A program made the translations under genes and the position numbers. Positions 46,201 to 57,110 of a stretch of DNA of 64,000 nucleotides are shown one piece after another. How positions within the stretch are numbered: the stretch's first letter is position 1; every line of letters starts with the position of its first letter. Location: the NCBI GenBank assembly GCA_013407085.1, contig JACCGJ010010420.1, positions 124,001-188,000 of the forward strand, given 5' to 3'. The notes under the pieces are model-generated. The model saw nothing but the letters and a program-made list of their open reading frames with translations. It did no database searches and was not told where the DNA came from. Source of the stretch: Atriophallophorus winterbourni (taxonomy: Eukaryota; Platyhelminthes; Trematoda; Plagiorchiida; Microphallidae).

Positions 46201-46639
46201 AAAATAAATTCCTTCTTTGTGAGACTATTTAATACATTCGTACAACAAATCTGTTTGTTACGAATCTCGCCTTTTACGAACACTGTACACATTCCCGACA
46301 GCTAGGTTTGTTCAAAAAAGTTCATACATACAACGAACTCGCTTTGTATTGCATTTAACACAACGCTCCGTCAATAGTAGCCTGCAATGCTCTAAGAATA
46401 GAACTGACACAGCTTTGCGAGACACAGGCAGCCTAGCATACAGGATGGATGGAATAGACGTCAAAAGAGAACTTAATTTGTGAAGAGAGAGAGATTGAGG
46501 CGGTGGCGAAGTCTAAACATAAACAAAAGAGCATCGCCAGCTAATTCATGAAAGCGTGAGATTGGACTGTCAGTGTGTGTAAGATGTTTTTACTACTTCG
46601 TTTTAGAATAAATTTACTATTATTAACATGAACTTGGAT
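43226..46639. other. Low-copy-looking AT-rich DNA, no gene recognised
   Basis: The open frames in this 3.4 kb are short and do not resemble known families. Short GA repeats occur at 46485-46497. It may contain introns of a gene whose PIG-A-like segment lies at 46.9 kb. Confidence 0.4.
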
Positions 46640-46849
46640 TTAATTTTGTGATCTGTGTGCTGTGGCATCATCTATTCATCAAATGGATTAAACGCATGCA
46701 GAAATACAAAAAGGTAAGACATTCTTCATTTCTTTATTGTTTACACCTGTACAGAAAAACGGCGACAAAATTACATGCCTTACAATGCGTTTTACGTGCA
46801 ACGAATTCTGCTTTTAACAAACATTTTACTCTTCCTCCAGAGATTCGTT

Positions 46850-47112
46850 TCTCCCGGTTCCACTGTATTGCACGCTTCCATTTAACAACATGGCACATTT
46901 CTGTGCCATTATTTCCCTCGACTGTTGGTCGTCAGTACTGCGGTGGGGGGGCGTTCCAGAGGTCTTGCCTAGTGAATTTATCCGTATAGCGCCACCAAGT
47001 CCAACTGAATTGGTGAAATGCCTCTCCGGATCAATTCAAGTAGTACTAAAACAACAACGATCATCGTGTTCTCCTGGTTGCGGCAACATTCCAAAAGTTA
47101 CTGAGGCAGTGA
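46850..47112 (+). pseudogene. PIG-A-like (GPI GlcNAc-transferase catalytic subunit) exon or pseudogene
   Basis: In one frame 46930-46955 reads LLVVSTAVGG; one base later the frame continues GVPEVLPSEFIRIAPPSPTELVKCLSGSI. Together this matches the conserved VVSTRVGGIPEVLP block and downstream segment of PIG-A, the GT4-type transferase that starts GPI anchor synthesis at the ER. The break lies in a run of seven G bases (46945-46951), where six would keep the frame. Upstream, AHFCAII near 46892 resembles the EAFCMAI block in another frame. A donor-like GTGAGT follows at 47108. It is either a decayed copy or a real exon with a homopolymer error. Confidence 0.5.
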
Positions 47113-47214
47113 GTTACACGTTTTCAATAATTGTCGTGTTATACATTTCGATTTATATTAAGCAATGATCCAAATTCCATGAATTAAGGAAACAATATAA
47201 AATTAATTATTCGC

Positions 47215-47349
47215 ATGCACACCAAGCTATCAGGCTGTTTAGTCTTCAGGTGGACGCAGTAAGCTCAAGATTTTTATGTCTTGAAACAGTGGAAAAACGG
47301 TAAACTTTGAGGCAAGTTTCGAAAAGGCTCACACGACCACCATGTTTAT
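47215..47349 (-). repeat. Degenerate 233-bp satellite remnant
   Basis: The order GCATGCACACC, ATCAGG, then TTGAAACAGTGG and GGTAAAC follows the satellite in minus orientation, though the ribozyme core is no longer recognisable. About half a unit. Confidence 0.5.
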
Positions 47350-47703
47350 TCACGTAAACATAGTGTCACGCTGTGTGCAAAGGATCAAGTTCTGCATGCC
47401 TTCAAATGGTGAATCGAATGTAAATAAAACTTTGGCTCTGAAGAACGTTGTTGGATGAGATGTTGTCATGCCAACCCAGTTGCATCCCTTGAACACGTAA
47501 TACGCTTGCATATCCGGCAAACCGCTTTTCTCTCTGTTGAGTTTAACCAGGTTCACGGGCGATATTCGAAATTTCATTTCTACTGAGTTCCGTAAACCCT
47601 GCACTAATGTTTGAGCTATTATCCTCGGTGTTCCCTTATCACCAACTGTACAAGTAAAGACAGCTTCTTTACTAACGGTGATGATTTGAGCAGCACATAA
47701 CAT
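47350..47703 (-). CDS. Unidentified 117-codon open frame
   Basis: A minus-strand frame from 47703 to a stop at 47350. It has a mixed, protein-like composition: it starts MLCAAQIITVSKEAVF and includes MKFRISPVNLVKLNREK and YYVFKGCNWVGMTTSH. No family is recognised, no signal peptide or transmembrane segment is obvious, and no paralogue occurs in the window. It could be an exon of a host gene, a transposon remnant or chance. Confidence 0.25.
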   Translation of the reverse strand: MLCAAQIITVSKEAVFTCTVGDKGTPRIIAQTLVQGLRNSVEMKFRISPVNLVKLNREKSGLPDMQAYYVFKGCNWVGMTTSHPTTFFRAKVLFTFDSPFEGMQNLILCTQRDTMFT

Positions 47704-48879
47704 AATCTAATCACTGTTCAAACGCAACGATATTTTATCTACTTAGCCAAAACGCAGACTTCCATACTGGTTTTGTGTTTATTTATCATCATTAGCCACA
47801 TAATTATCATGGTTAACCACAGGTCTGGAGTCATGCTATGCTAACAGAAAACCAATGGTTAATAGTTAGATGGTCTCTCAACCAGATGTGTTGGGCTTCA
47901 GGTTGTTCCGCCAAAGGCTCGATGAGTGGTCCCCTAAGATACCAGTTCCGAACGACTAGACAGCATCGCGTTCATCTTAAAAGGTGGATTGCATGACTAC
48001 CTTGCGATTCACGTACTGTATGTATACAAGAATAATGTGACCATTGCATCTGCCCGTTTCATATACACATTGTACAATCAAGGTTGCCTTCTATCACACA
48101 GTATTGTGGATGGCTTTCAATCCCTTTTTCAATTTCTGGCATTGCCAAATAGCATGTGTTAACTCGTGTACATTTACTAGCCTGGACCCTATACAAAAGC
48201 CGAATCGATCGAAGGAAAATCTTGGCGAGTGCATCAATGGGTTCTACACGCTTATTTCTGGACTGATGTGGCATCGCGAACCGAAGCGGTATACTTCGAG
48301 GCCGTGTCGAACCAATCGTTGACGTTTGATCGACTTTTGCAATGGTAAGCTTCGTCGTTGTTCAACGTTTCGTTATGGTTTTGCTTATGCAATGTTTAAA
48401 CAGTATTTCAATATTCGTAATTGCGGAACCTGATACTAAGCCTCCCATGCCCGTATTCATGAATGCGAGAATTTGCCTTATGCGTGAGACGTACTTGTGC
48501 AAAATGTTTTCACCATAAGAAACTGTGTGGAGCATGAAACCAGCATACGCTTGTGATGTATATCCATGGTGAACATCGATCGAACCAGCTCAACACAACG
48601 CACAATTCAAACATAGATTATACTTGATTACTTTTCGTTGTAGGTCAATCGCTCAAATTCAACGACACATAAAGCGATTGGTATTTTGTATCTGCTGAAC
48701 GTGAGCAAATTGTGCATGAAACGCTTTTAGGAGCGTCTTCTCACATCACCTATCGATCTCTGTAAATGGTTGGCTGCATAATTGATCCAACCGCCATCTA
48801 CAGTTGGAGGTGACTCGCTATAGGGTGTGTTGATGTAAGATTGCAGATTGGTTGTTTACTTTACTTTTAATTTTATGCG
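47704..48879. other. No gene recognised
   Basis: Short open frames exist on both strands around 48044-48322 but none is convincing. A HELTH pentapeptide on the minus strand near 48155-48170 is isolated. Confidence 0.35.
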
Positions 48880-49150
48880 ATTATCTCCTCCTGGAGGATG
48901 AAGCGGCTTTAAAGAATGGTCTTTGGTATTTGGGTATAAAGCGGCGTCCTCAGCACCACTCGGATCTTGTTCGAGTCAGCTTCCCTAGCCTTTGCATAAC
49001 CAAGTGCGACCTGCAAGGCAGCAGAAATTAGTCAGACCCTCCTTCAGATGTTTTCTCAGGGATTTGTCCCGGAGCCACTCGTGCAGTTCAGCAGCTGGAC
49101 TTGGTTGTCAGAGGCTATTTTACACGAGTGCCATATGGGGGCATTTTATA
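48880..49150 (-). repeat. Dispersed repeat also found at 51985-52450
   Basis: Shared words in the same order include GGGTATAAAGC/GGGTACAAAGC, CACCACT, CAACCAAGTGC, ACCTG(C/T)AAGGCAGCAGAAA, GAGCCACTCGTGCAG and GGG(G/A)GCATTTTATA. Strand is assumed from the neighbouring RTE relic, of which this may be a 5' UTR fragment. Confidence 0.55.
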
Positions 49151-49350
49151 CGTTTAAGATTTTAGATTGCATGCTAATATAATGCTAATTTAGTTTTATT
49201 ACTAAAGTGGTTTCCACGTTCGTTCCGCTTACTTACATTTTTGCTTTTGTGGGAATAACTTCTGGGAATGAGTCGGCTTCATCGATGTCACGGATTGCAG
49301 CCGCCCACACGCGACGGTCAGAGGCGAGATTCGCACAGATTCTGAGCCAG

Positions 49351-51640
49351 TTACGGTGAACAATATACCTGATCGTAAACAAAACAGCTCAACATCCGAC
49401 CTCGCGGTATCAACTTAAGTCTGCACTTGTCCTCCATATCGACGATGCCATTCCGCGCATGGTGTCGGTGATAGAGTTGAAACGTCTTATGATATGTCCA
49501 AGACATCTCATTTGGTGTTGGCGAATGATATCTAAACAACGGTGTCGAACCTCGTAATTCCATACTAGCTCACCCCATCGAACATTGAGGATGCGTGGTA
49601 GACACATGTGGTCGAAAACCCCTAGTCTCAGCATATCATTCACCCAAACCGGCCACGTATCGCATTCATAGGTCAGAACTTTGTACGTTGAATTGTATAT
49701 ATACGGCTAAAGAGAATCCAACGCAGTAACGAAAAGTCCGTGTGCACAGCTTGTGTACTGGTCGGTATGTCATTCTTAGCCTAACCTGAATGTATCAATG
49801 ATAATTCAAGGAAGCGGAAGGTGTTCACCACATAGCCATCGATCTTCACCGGTAGCTGAGGTCCGATGACGGTAATGAAATACTTCGTTTTGCCGTATTG
49901 ATTCGCAGCCGCAGCAGATAAGAAAATATATTGAGGCGTTTAATAATCCGAGGAGCGTTTCAGGATAATTTATCAAGATTAGGATGTCTTCAGCATACTC
50001 CAATTCGGAAATCGGGACTCTCGGACTCAGCATCACACCGACGTAGTCTTAAATTGCCTGCTTAATTGTCCAGTTGATCTCTAAGTTGAATAACCCGGAA
50101 CACAAAGGGCACCCTTGCTGAACATCACTCCTAATGATGAAAGACAAGGACACCATTTTATATACACTTACACTGGTCTGCGTGAATGAGTACTACGCTT
50201 GGATCGTGCGCACAAGTTTCTCTGGCATATGATCCCCGGAATAACACTCCACGGCCAATATTGGTCAACGGATTTGAAGGCAGCTTGGAAGTCCATGAAA
50301 TAAGCTGTCGTTACCCGCTAATGTCGTAATCGATTTTTAGGAATCTGACGCAATTTGAGTAGCTGATGCGGCCTCTACCTCGACGAAATCCACCTTGGTT
50401 TGCCTTTGTTCACATATCCCTCTTCTCCTTGAAACGCCGTAAAAAATCACTACAAATACCTTCGCGGCGATGTCGATAAGACTGAGGCCACGGTAGTTGT
50501 CACACAATGAGACATTAACTTTAACATAGAGATCAATGAAACGAAGGAACAGGCCTTGTACAAGTCAAGGGGGATACCGTCTTCGCAAGTTGAGTAATTG
50601 TTTCATAGCAGACCGATGGCTCCGATGAATCTCTTCGCGCGTTGGGCGATCGCAGCAAACATTATATGGTTCGCTTGTTGCAGCTGTTCGTAATACCGTC
50701 AACAGGTCAGTTTTTAGCATTATGCTGAAATCTTCTGCTCAGCGCCCCATTTTTCTGTCCGGTTCGCAAAGCGGTAAAACGCTTTAATTTCAAAGTTGGT
50801 GATCGATGGAATTTCGTCGGACCGATGATATACTGTTCAGTCAAAAGAGCATGTTAAATTTGCCGCACTCGAAGCATTCTACATTTCTTGAGCTAGACTT
50901 TCCTAATACTTGTTGCGATTTTTCCTATCAGAACGCGTGGCTTTTCGCATTAGGCTGCGATGCCCCGACAATACCGCCAGTCGTGCTTCTCAAGCTTTGT
51001 CAGATAACCTCAGGGTTTCCTCTGATAACCAGTTCTTCTGTTTTTGGCAAGTCGTCCAAAACTCCCCTATTAGGCTCGTTGTAATTATGATTTCTGATGA
51101 TACCACTGAGCGTCGACTAAAGCTCCAGATTATTCCGAAACCTCAAAGTTCTTTAGCTCTGAAGCCAGAATGCTAGATAGATCGTGGCGTCTTTTACTGT
51201 TGTTCACATACGTTTTATTAATCCGTTTGGTGTTGCGGAGACTCGGACAAAACTCAGGTGGAGTTTGATTCTCGCGCGCAGCAAGACGTGATCTGTACCG
51301 CTGGCGTTGGCAGTCTCTGCAATAAGGCAAGCTCTTTGTCCTCAACTGAGGCGTTCTAGCGCGAGCGGATGAAATTTGATTTAGCGTCCGTCGTTAGAAT
51401 ACTATATCAATAAGGGCCTTCGGGGATGCTGAATGCACGTGTTCTTCACCGCAAGATGGTCAAACTATCGAGATTAAGCATGCGCCCACCGTTTTCGCAA
51501 CGTGTTCTCAGACTTAACTTACCAATAACCCGCTGAGTGTCAGCGTCCGCTGCGCCTGCACGGGCATTTAAGTCACAAGCAATGATAAGCTTGTCCCGCC
51601 TAGGGATTTGAACGACAGCTGGTTGCAATTCTTCGTAAAA
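49351..51640 (-). mobile_element. Old, heavily decayed RTE-like LINE
   Basis: Minus-strand fragments appear in element order. At 51628-51446 is an endonuclease piece, KLIIACDLNARAGAADADTQ then ENGGRMLNLD. Near 50340-50100 are scattered RT words. At 50036-49806 is a degraded active site, LEYAEDILILI, with YADD changed to YAED. At 49643-49351 are LRLGVFDHMCLPRILNVRWGE and MRCLGHIIRR. Frames are broken throughout. This is the oldest RTE copy in the window and belongs to a different subfamily from the intact one. Confidence 0.65.
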
Positions 51641-51984
51641 TGCTTTCTTGCATCAAGCAAAATCGCAACGCATTTTAGCCAACTTATTTCACTAGGTCCA
51701 CAGTAGTACAACCAGTATGAGATTTGCCGTCCAGTAATCTTGATACTACTGCAATCAGTGCATGGTATTATTCATTCTGACAGACAGCCTACACACACCA
51801 TAGTCGTAAAGAACGCATCGTGGTGCATTGACTACCGGGATCGAGAAGCGTTCTGACGTTTTAGCATAAGACAAACAGGGGGCGGGTATTGAAGAACTAA
51901 GCTTGCTCAACTTTCAACCTAGCCGCTGGGAGAGTATGAGGCGCGTCGCCTACTCTGCATACCGTAGCATTAACGATATCTTGT
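51641..51984. other. No feature recognised
   Basis: This stretch lies between the RTE relic and the dispersed repeat. It may be part of the relic's 5' region. Confidence 0.3.
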
Positions 51985-52450
51985 AGCAATCCGTTAGTGA
52001 TGAAGTGTCTTGGGAATTTGGGTACAAAGCGACTTCCACAGCACCACTTGGCGTTTGTCTGTGTCGGTTTTACCCTTTGCACAACCAAGTGCTACCTGTA
52101 AGGCAGCAGAAAGTTGCTGGAAAGAGGTGGTGTTCACCAACTAACTGCCTAAGGGACTCTGGTGCAGATTTTCCTTAGGGTTTCCACTCTAGAATTTTTC
52201 GTGTTCCAGTATCTTGCAAGAAAACGGTTTAAAATCTGGGTTTTACTTCCCCTAAATGGACTACCCTCTAAAGCTTACGATTTGTATCCACCCGACCCTA
52301 CCTAACTAACTAACTAATTTTCGGCCGCCAGTCGCTCACTCTAGCTCTTTCCCATTTTAACAGAATTAGATCCGCTGGGCTCCTAGAGCCACTCGTGCAG
52401 GCCAGGAGCTGGATTAGATTGTTAGTAGCTATTTGAGACCCACGCCGCGT
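51985..52450 (-). repeat. Dispersed repeat, second copy
   Basis: Same ordered words as 48880-49150, with an insertion of about 200 bases between the CAGCAGAAA and GAGCCACTCGTGCAG blocks. It contains a short TAAC run at 52300-52316. It probably represents the 5' UTR of the RTE relic. Confidence 0.5.
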
Positions 52451-52903
52451 GGGAGCATTTTATAGACATTGGGAGCTTATCCTCACTTCCGCACTTAGCT
52501 ATGACAACCTTTGAAACTTATCGCGTTCCAGAAAACTACGCTATGCGACTCAATAGATGCTTTAGCCTTATCCAAGTGAGGGATTCTATATGCTCACACT
52601 GTGTGGTCAACGTCTCTCTCCGGTGAACCAGGAAGCCTGGTCGCGTTTTGTAAAGTGCTGATTGTCAAGTCCTCCCCGTTCGTCGTAGCGTATAATTTCT
52701 GCAACTAGCTCTGTACAATGTCGAAGTAGACTTAATTCATTTTCTTCTCATCGGCGACATTTATCACTAGAATGGTCCCTATTGCGTTAGTGCGTATGCT
52801 GAAAGATGTATAGATGCCTTTTGGTTTTGACGTTCTGAAACGCTTTTTACCGTATATCGTCTTGTTCCTACGATCATATTTACAATCTATAGCTCAGAGT
52901 GCC
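52451..52903. other. No gene recognised
   Basis: AT-rich DNA without a supported feature, ending at the left target duplication of the intact RTE. Confidence 0.4.
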
Positions 52904-52916
52904 AGATATAATGTAT
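52904..52916. repeat. Left target-site duplication of the intact RTE
   Basis: The 13 bases AGATATAATGTAT here are identical to 56085-56097 on the other side of the element. Confidence 0.9.
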
Positions 52917-55900
52917 GACTTACTTGACTTATTCCTGTGAACTCCTGTTGGAGCATAGGGCTGCAACAACGCCACGCCAGCGAACTCTGTCCTGGGCTGC
53001 TATCCTCAGCTGAGTCCATGTCATTCCGGCATCCTTCGCTTCACTCACGACTGATCTTCTCCACGATTGCTTGGGTCGTCCCACTTTCCTTTTACCTTGT
53101 GGATTCCAGTCTAGTGCTTGCCTAGTGACGTTATCAGCTGGTTTGCGGAGTGTGTGACCTATCCACCCCCATTTTCTTTTCTTGATGTCCTGATCAACGG
53201 GGTTCTGGTTGGTTCTACGCCATAGGTCTGTGTTTGAAATCTTCTCAGGCCACCTGATGTTAAGAATGTGGCGCAAGCACTTGTTGACAAATGTTTGTAT
53301 CTTGTTGGTGATGTTGTGGGTAACCCGCCATGTTTCGGACCCGTAGAGGAGGACTGCTTTTACGTTGGTGTTAAAGATGCGGACTTTGCTGCGCTGGGAC
53401 AAGGCCTTAGATTTCCAGATGGGGCGCAGGGTGTTGAACGCTACCCTTGCTTTGCTGATTCGGCTCTTGACGTCGTCTTCTGTGCCACCATCAATGTTGA
53501 CCACGCTTCCAAGGTAAACAAAGCGGTCAGTCTCCACCACGTCTTTCCCCTGTAGATGCAGTGGCTGCTGTAGTTGGTTGTTCAATCGCATCACCTCGGT
53601 TTTCTTTATGTTGATTTTCAGGCCCGTCTTCTCTGCCTCTTCTGCTAGGCGCGTTAGCTTAGACTGTGCATGCTGTTGCTTGTGAGACAGGAGGCCGATG
53701 TCATCCGCAAAGTCAAGGTCTTCGAGATGTTTGGTGGGGGTCCACTGGATGCCGGTGTTGCTGCCCTCTGTGGTTCTTCTCATAATCCAGTCTATGACGA
53801 TCAAGAAAATTATCGGCGAGAGCATGCAACCTTGCCTCACTCCAGTCTTCACTGGGAAGGGGTCTGTCAGCTTTCCGTTGTGGATGATCTGGCATGATGA
53901 GTCCTCATAGAGCTGTTGGATGATGTTTATCAGCTTTTGCGGGATTCCGTAGTGTTGCATTAGCTTCCATATTGTCTCCCTGTCGACGCTGTCAAACGCT
54001 TTTTCGAAGTCGACGAAGATCGCGTACAAAGGAGACTGCCATTCGATGGATTGCTCGATGATAATACGCAGAGTGGCGATATGATCTATGCATGACCTAT
54101 CTTGTCTAAACCCCGCCTGTTCTGTTCTAAGTTTCTTGTCTAACGCCTCTTTCAATCTCTCCAAGATGATTCTGGTCAGTACTTTGCTGGGGATGGACAG
54201 CAACATGATTCCTCGCCAGTTGCCGCATTGGGAAAGGTCGCCTTTCTTGGGGAGCTTTACCAAATGCCCGAGCTTCCAGTCAGCCGGAACTCTCTCCTGT
54301 TCCCATAACTTCACCAGGAAGGGGTGTAACATCTCCGCTGCCGCTGTCGCGTCTGCCTTTAGAGCTTCTGAGGGGATGCCGTCAGGGCCTGGTGCCTTAC
54401 CATTCTTCAGGGACTTGATGGCATTGATGATTTCTGCAATTGTTGGGGGGTTGATGTTAATGCATAGGGATTCTTTTGCTGGTGATATATCAGGAGATGT
54501 TTGCGGAGGTGGTCTGTTTAGAATTTCTTCAAAATGTTCCACCCATCTTTTCCTTTGCCCCTCCTCGCTTGTCATGGTTCTTCCATTTTTGTCCTTGACT
54601 GGTTTGCTCGGTTTGGAACTCTTCCCTGACAAGGCTCGGGTGATTTCATATACCCTCTTCATGTTATTCTGCTTTGCCGCTAGCTCTGCCTCCTCTGTTA
54701 GGTTGTGTATAAATTTCCTTTTGTCCTGTCTAGCACCCTTCTTCACTTCCCGGTTTGTCTCCCAATATTGTGCTTTGAGGTCTGCCTTCTGTTGCAGGTC
54801 ACCGCATCTGCTAATTTCCATCTTCAGATCCCTCCTCTTCTTAATCTTCTCCCAGGTACCCTTCGTCAGCCATTCCTTCTGTTCCCTCTCTTTCTTCCCC
54901 AGAACTTTAGTGCACGCATCCTGCCAGGTCTTTCGTATTCCTGCCCAGTGATTTTCTATTGTTTCGTCGGCCAACTCCGACAGCGCCTCGAACCTATTCC
55001 TGACTTCACAGCTGAACTCTTCTGATTTCTTTTTGTCCATCAAGTACTGTGTGTTGAACTTGTGGTACGCTCTTCCTGACGGATCGTTGAAGGACTTCAG
55101 CTTGGTCCGCATTGTTGCAACCAGCAGGTGATGGTCGGAGGCTGCATCGGCGCCGCGCCTCACTCTGACGTCCAGCACACTACGCCTCCACTTTCTGTCT
55201 ATGGTGAAGTGATCTATCTGATTTTCCGTCTTCCCATCGGGTGAAGTCCAAGTAGTCTTGTGGATCCTTTTGTGAGGGTAAATGGTGCCACCTATTACTA
55301 AGTCATTGAACGAACAAAAGTCTGTGAACAGCTCTCCGTTCTCGTTGCAGGTACCCACGCCGTGTCTGCCCATGATGAGTTCCCTGCCTGTGTTGTCATC
55401 ACCGACCTTAGCGTTCAAGTCGCCCATGACGATCTTCATGTCTCTGCGCGGAGTCCGGTCTAAAAGGGCCTGTAAAGAGTTGTAGAAATCTTCCTTCTCC
55501 TCTTCTTGGGCTGTGTTTGTTGGCGCATAACACTGGATGATGGTGATCCTCCTTCCCTTGGAGTTGAACCTGGCTGCCATAAGTCTGGGTGAGACAGGTT
55601 CCCATGCCATTAGCGCTCTTGTAGCCTCTGGCGCTAACATTATTGCCACTCCTTGAGTGTGGCCATGATTCATATCTTCATGTCCGGAATAGATGATGGT
55701 TTCCCCTGAAGATAGTCTGTTCTGACCGCTCCCATTCCATCGAGTCTCACATAGGCCCAGAACTTTGATGTTGTAACTTTCCATCTCTTTGGCTACCTGT
55801 GCTAATTTCCCGCTCTCATATAGGGTTCTGATGTTCCAGGTCCCTATCCTGGTCTTTGCCTTGGTCGTGAGAAGACTTATCGGCGAGTTGGCTTCCCGAA

Positions 55901-56084
55901 GGCTTTCACCAGCACGCGTCATGAGCCCCACTGAAGAGGAGTCCTCCCGTCCAGGCAGCTTTTGTGCAGTTTTTGTTGTTGCAGTTTCTGTAGCAGCGTT
56001 GTCTTTTACGGGGTGGGGTTGCTAGCCCCACGCCCAACCCTCCTCCTTTTTCACCCGGGCTTGGGACCGGCAGTTGGCGGAGTT
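52917..56084 (-). mobile_element. Full-length, intact RTE-clade LINE (SR2-like)
   Basis: The 3168-base element is flanked by a perfect 13-bp target duplication. On the minus strand it has a 5' UTR of about 160 bases starting AACTCCGCCAACTGCCGG, one uninterrupted ORF, and a very short 3' UTR ending in CAAGTAAGTC. RTE elements have a single main ORF and short 3' repeats, which fits. Perfect duplications and an intact ORF indicate a recent insertion and possible activity. Related, damaged copies occur at 13.8, 40.7, 42.9 and 49.4 kb. Confidence 0.93.
52929..55922 (-). CDS. RTE endonuclease-reverse transcriptase
   Basis: The ATG at 55922 is the first Met after an in-frame stop (TAG near 56018), giving 997 residues. 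Residues 25-240 form the apurinic-type endonuclease: GTWNIRTL, LGLCETRW (catalytic Glu), IQCYAPT, MGDLNAKVG (Asp/Asn), TENQIDHFTI and AASDHHLLVATM. A charged linker follows to about 450. The RT has LKNGKAPGPDGIPSEALKAD (about 510), IFVDFEKAFDSVDR (about 630), TGVRQGCMLSPIIFLIVIDWIM, LDFADDIGLL (FADD box, about 735) and YLGSVVNIDGG. The C-terminus has WGWIGHTLRK and GKRKVGRPKQSWRR. All catalytic residues are present. It would nick a target and prime cDNA synthesis there. Confidence 0.95.
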   Translation of the reverse strand: MTRAGESLREANSPISLLTTKAKTRIGTWNIRTLYESGKLAQVAKEMESYNIKVLGLCETRWNGSGQNRLSSGETIIYSGHEDMNHGHTQGVAIMLAPEATRALMAWEPVSPRLMAARFNSKGRRITIIQCYAPTNTAQEEEKEDFYNSLQALLDRTPRRDMKIVMGDLNAKVGDDNTGRELIMGRHGVGTCNENGELFTDFCSFNDLVIGGTIYPHKRIHKTTWTSPDGKTENQIDHFTIDRKWRRSVLDVRVRRGADAASDHHLLVATMRTKLKSFNDPSGRAYHKFNTQYLMDKKKSEEFSCEVRNRFEALSELADETIENHWAGIRKTWQDACTKVLGKKEREQKEWLTKGTWEKIKKRRDLKMEISRCGDLQQKADLKAQYWETNREVKKGARQDKRKFIHNLTEEAELAAKQNNMKRVYEITRALSGKSSKPSKPVKDKNGRTMTSEEGQRKRWVEHFEEILNRPPPQTSPDISPAKESLCININPPTIAEIINAIKSLKNGKAPGPDGIPSEALKADATAAAEMLHPFLVKLWEQERVPADWKLGHLVKLPKKGDLSQCGNWRGIMLLSIPSKVLTRIILERLKEALDKKLRTEQAGFRQDRSCIDHIATLRIIIEQSIEWQSPLYAIFVDFEKAFDSVDRETIWKLMQHYGIPQKLINIIQQLYEDSSCQIIHNGKLTDPFPVKTGVRQGCMLSPIIFLIVIDWIMRRTTEGSNTGIQWTPTKHLEDLDFADDIGLLSHKQQHAQSKLTRLAEEAEKTGLKINIKKTEVMRLNNQLQQPLHLQGKDVVETDRFVYLGSVVNIDGGTEDDVKSRISKARVAFNTLRPIWKSKALSQRSKVRIFNTNVKAVLLYGSETWRVTHNITNKIQTFVNKCLRHILNIRWPEKISNTDLWRRTNQNPVDQDIKKRKWGWIGHTLRKPADNVTRQALDWNPQGKRKVGRPKQSWRRSVVSEAKDAGMTWTQLRIAAQDRVRWRGVVAALCSNRSSQE

Positions 56085-56097
56085 AGATATAATGTAT
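56085..56097. repeat. Right target-site duplication of the intact RTE
   Basis: Identical to 52904-52916 over 13 bases. Confidence 0.9.
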
Positions 56098-57110
56098 AGT
56101 GTTTTAAAATCTAAAGACTATGTATCCGTTCTTCATCGATGAAGCATTGCAAGTAAACAATCAGTCTAAGCTGTATTCGTGACCAATCACGTTAATAAAA
56201 AATCACATGATTCTTTACCTACCGACAGCTACTCGATGCGTGGTGGTACGTCTAACCGTGTGCTGGCGGTGCTGGCCTTGATCTGCCGAGTGGTGTTTTG
56301 CTTGATTTATTGGTTCCGCCCTGAAAAGGTACCATTTCTCGCATTAAGTAATGTTTATTCAATTCTCTGATCGCTTCTATTTTACGTTTATCGACAAAGT
56401 GCCTTACTTGAACTACCGGAGTTTCCATCAAAATACACTCTGCCTGTTTGGTTGAATGTTAACTTGTATTTCGACCTGTCTTTTCTTTCTTTTGTGAATA
56501 AAACTGAATGACGCTGTTCCATCGTTTTTTCACTCATCTATTGTTTATTTATCAATAATATTTAGTTTAAGTTTACGGAAATCAAAATGACGTTGAAACG
56601 ATACAATCGGGAGTTTTAACGTTGTACAAGTTGACAGGCTTTTAAAAAAATATTAGAATTATCTGTGGATTTATTTTCCATTGTGTGGAATGAGCTAGGA
56701 TATCAGGCTGTTCGATGAAAGACAATGTTTCTTTCTGGCTGTTGCTTGCAAGATCTGTCGTTCGTTGTACGTGTCCTCATATGTGTTTTCAACGGATTTA
56801 TAGCGGCTGTACTCTAATTTACTTTTAAAGCTATCTGCCAAAATCTAAATTAGATTTCTTAAAAAAACCTAGTGCTTGAACTTTCACTATCCATTGCAAT
56901 CCATCTTTCACTGAAACGATAAAAGTTAAACAACGATCACATTCCTATTTTGAGATTCACACTTAAGCTATATAAGTGTCGGTACACCGAAATTCCCCAT
57001 CAAATCTGCACAGCCAGTATGATTATAACCGATTATTCAGAATTAAGAGTTTGTTCCAGGATACGTTCTGTTAACATTTTCATGAAACAAGAGGTACACC
57101 ATCATGCGAC
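56098..57110. other. No gene recognised
   Basis: About 1 kb of AT-rich DNA. A 63-codon plus frame at 56179-56370 is hydrophobic near its end but unsupported. Confidence 0.35.

Noticed and set aside
48130..48200. HELTH motif on the minus strand suggesting a zinc metalloprotease
   Set aside because: The frame is short, without other protease landmarks such as the third ligand or a Met-turn; a five-residue match is expected by chance.
54088..54951. 287-codon plus-strand frame
   Set aside because: Antisense shadow of the intact RTE ORF; composition and motifs belong to the minus strand.
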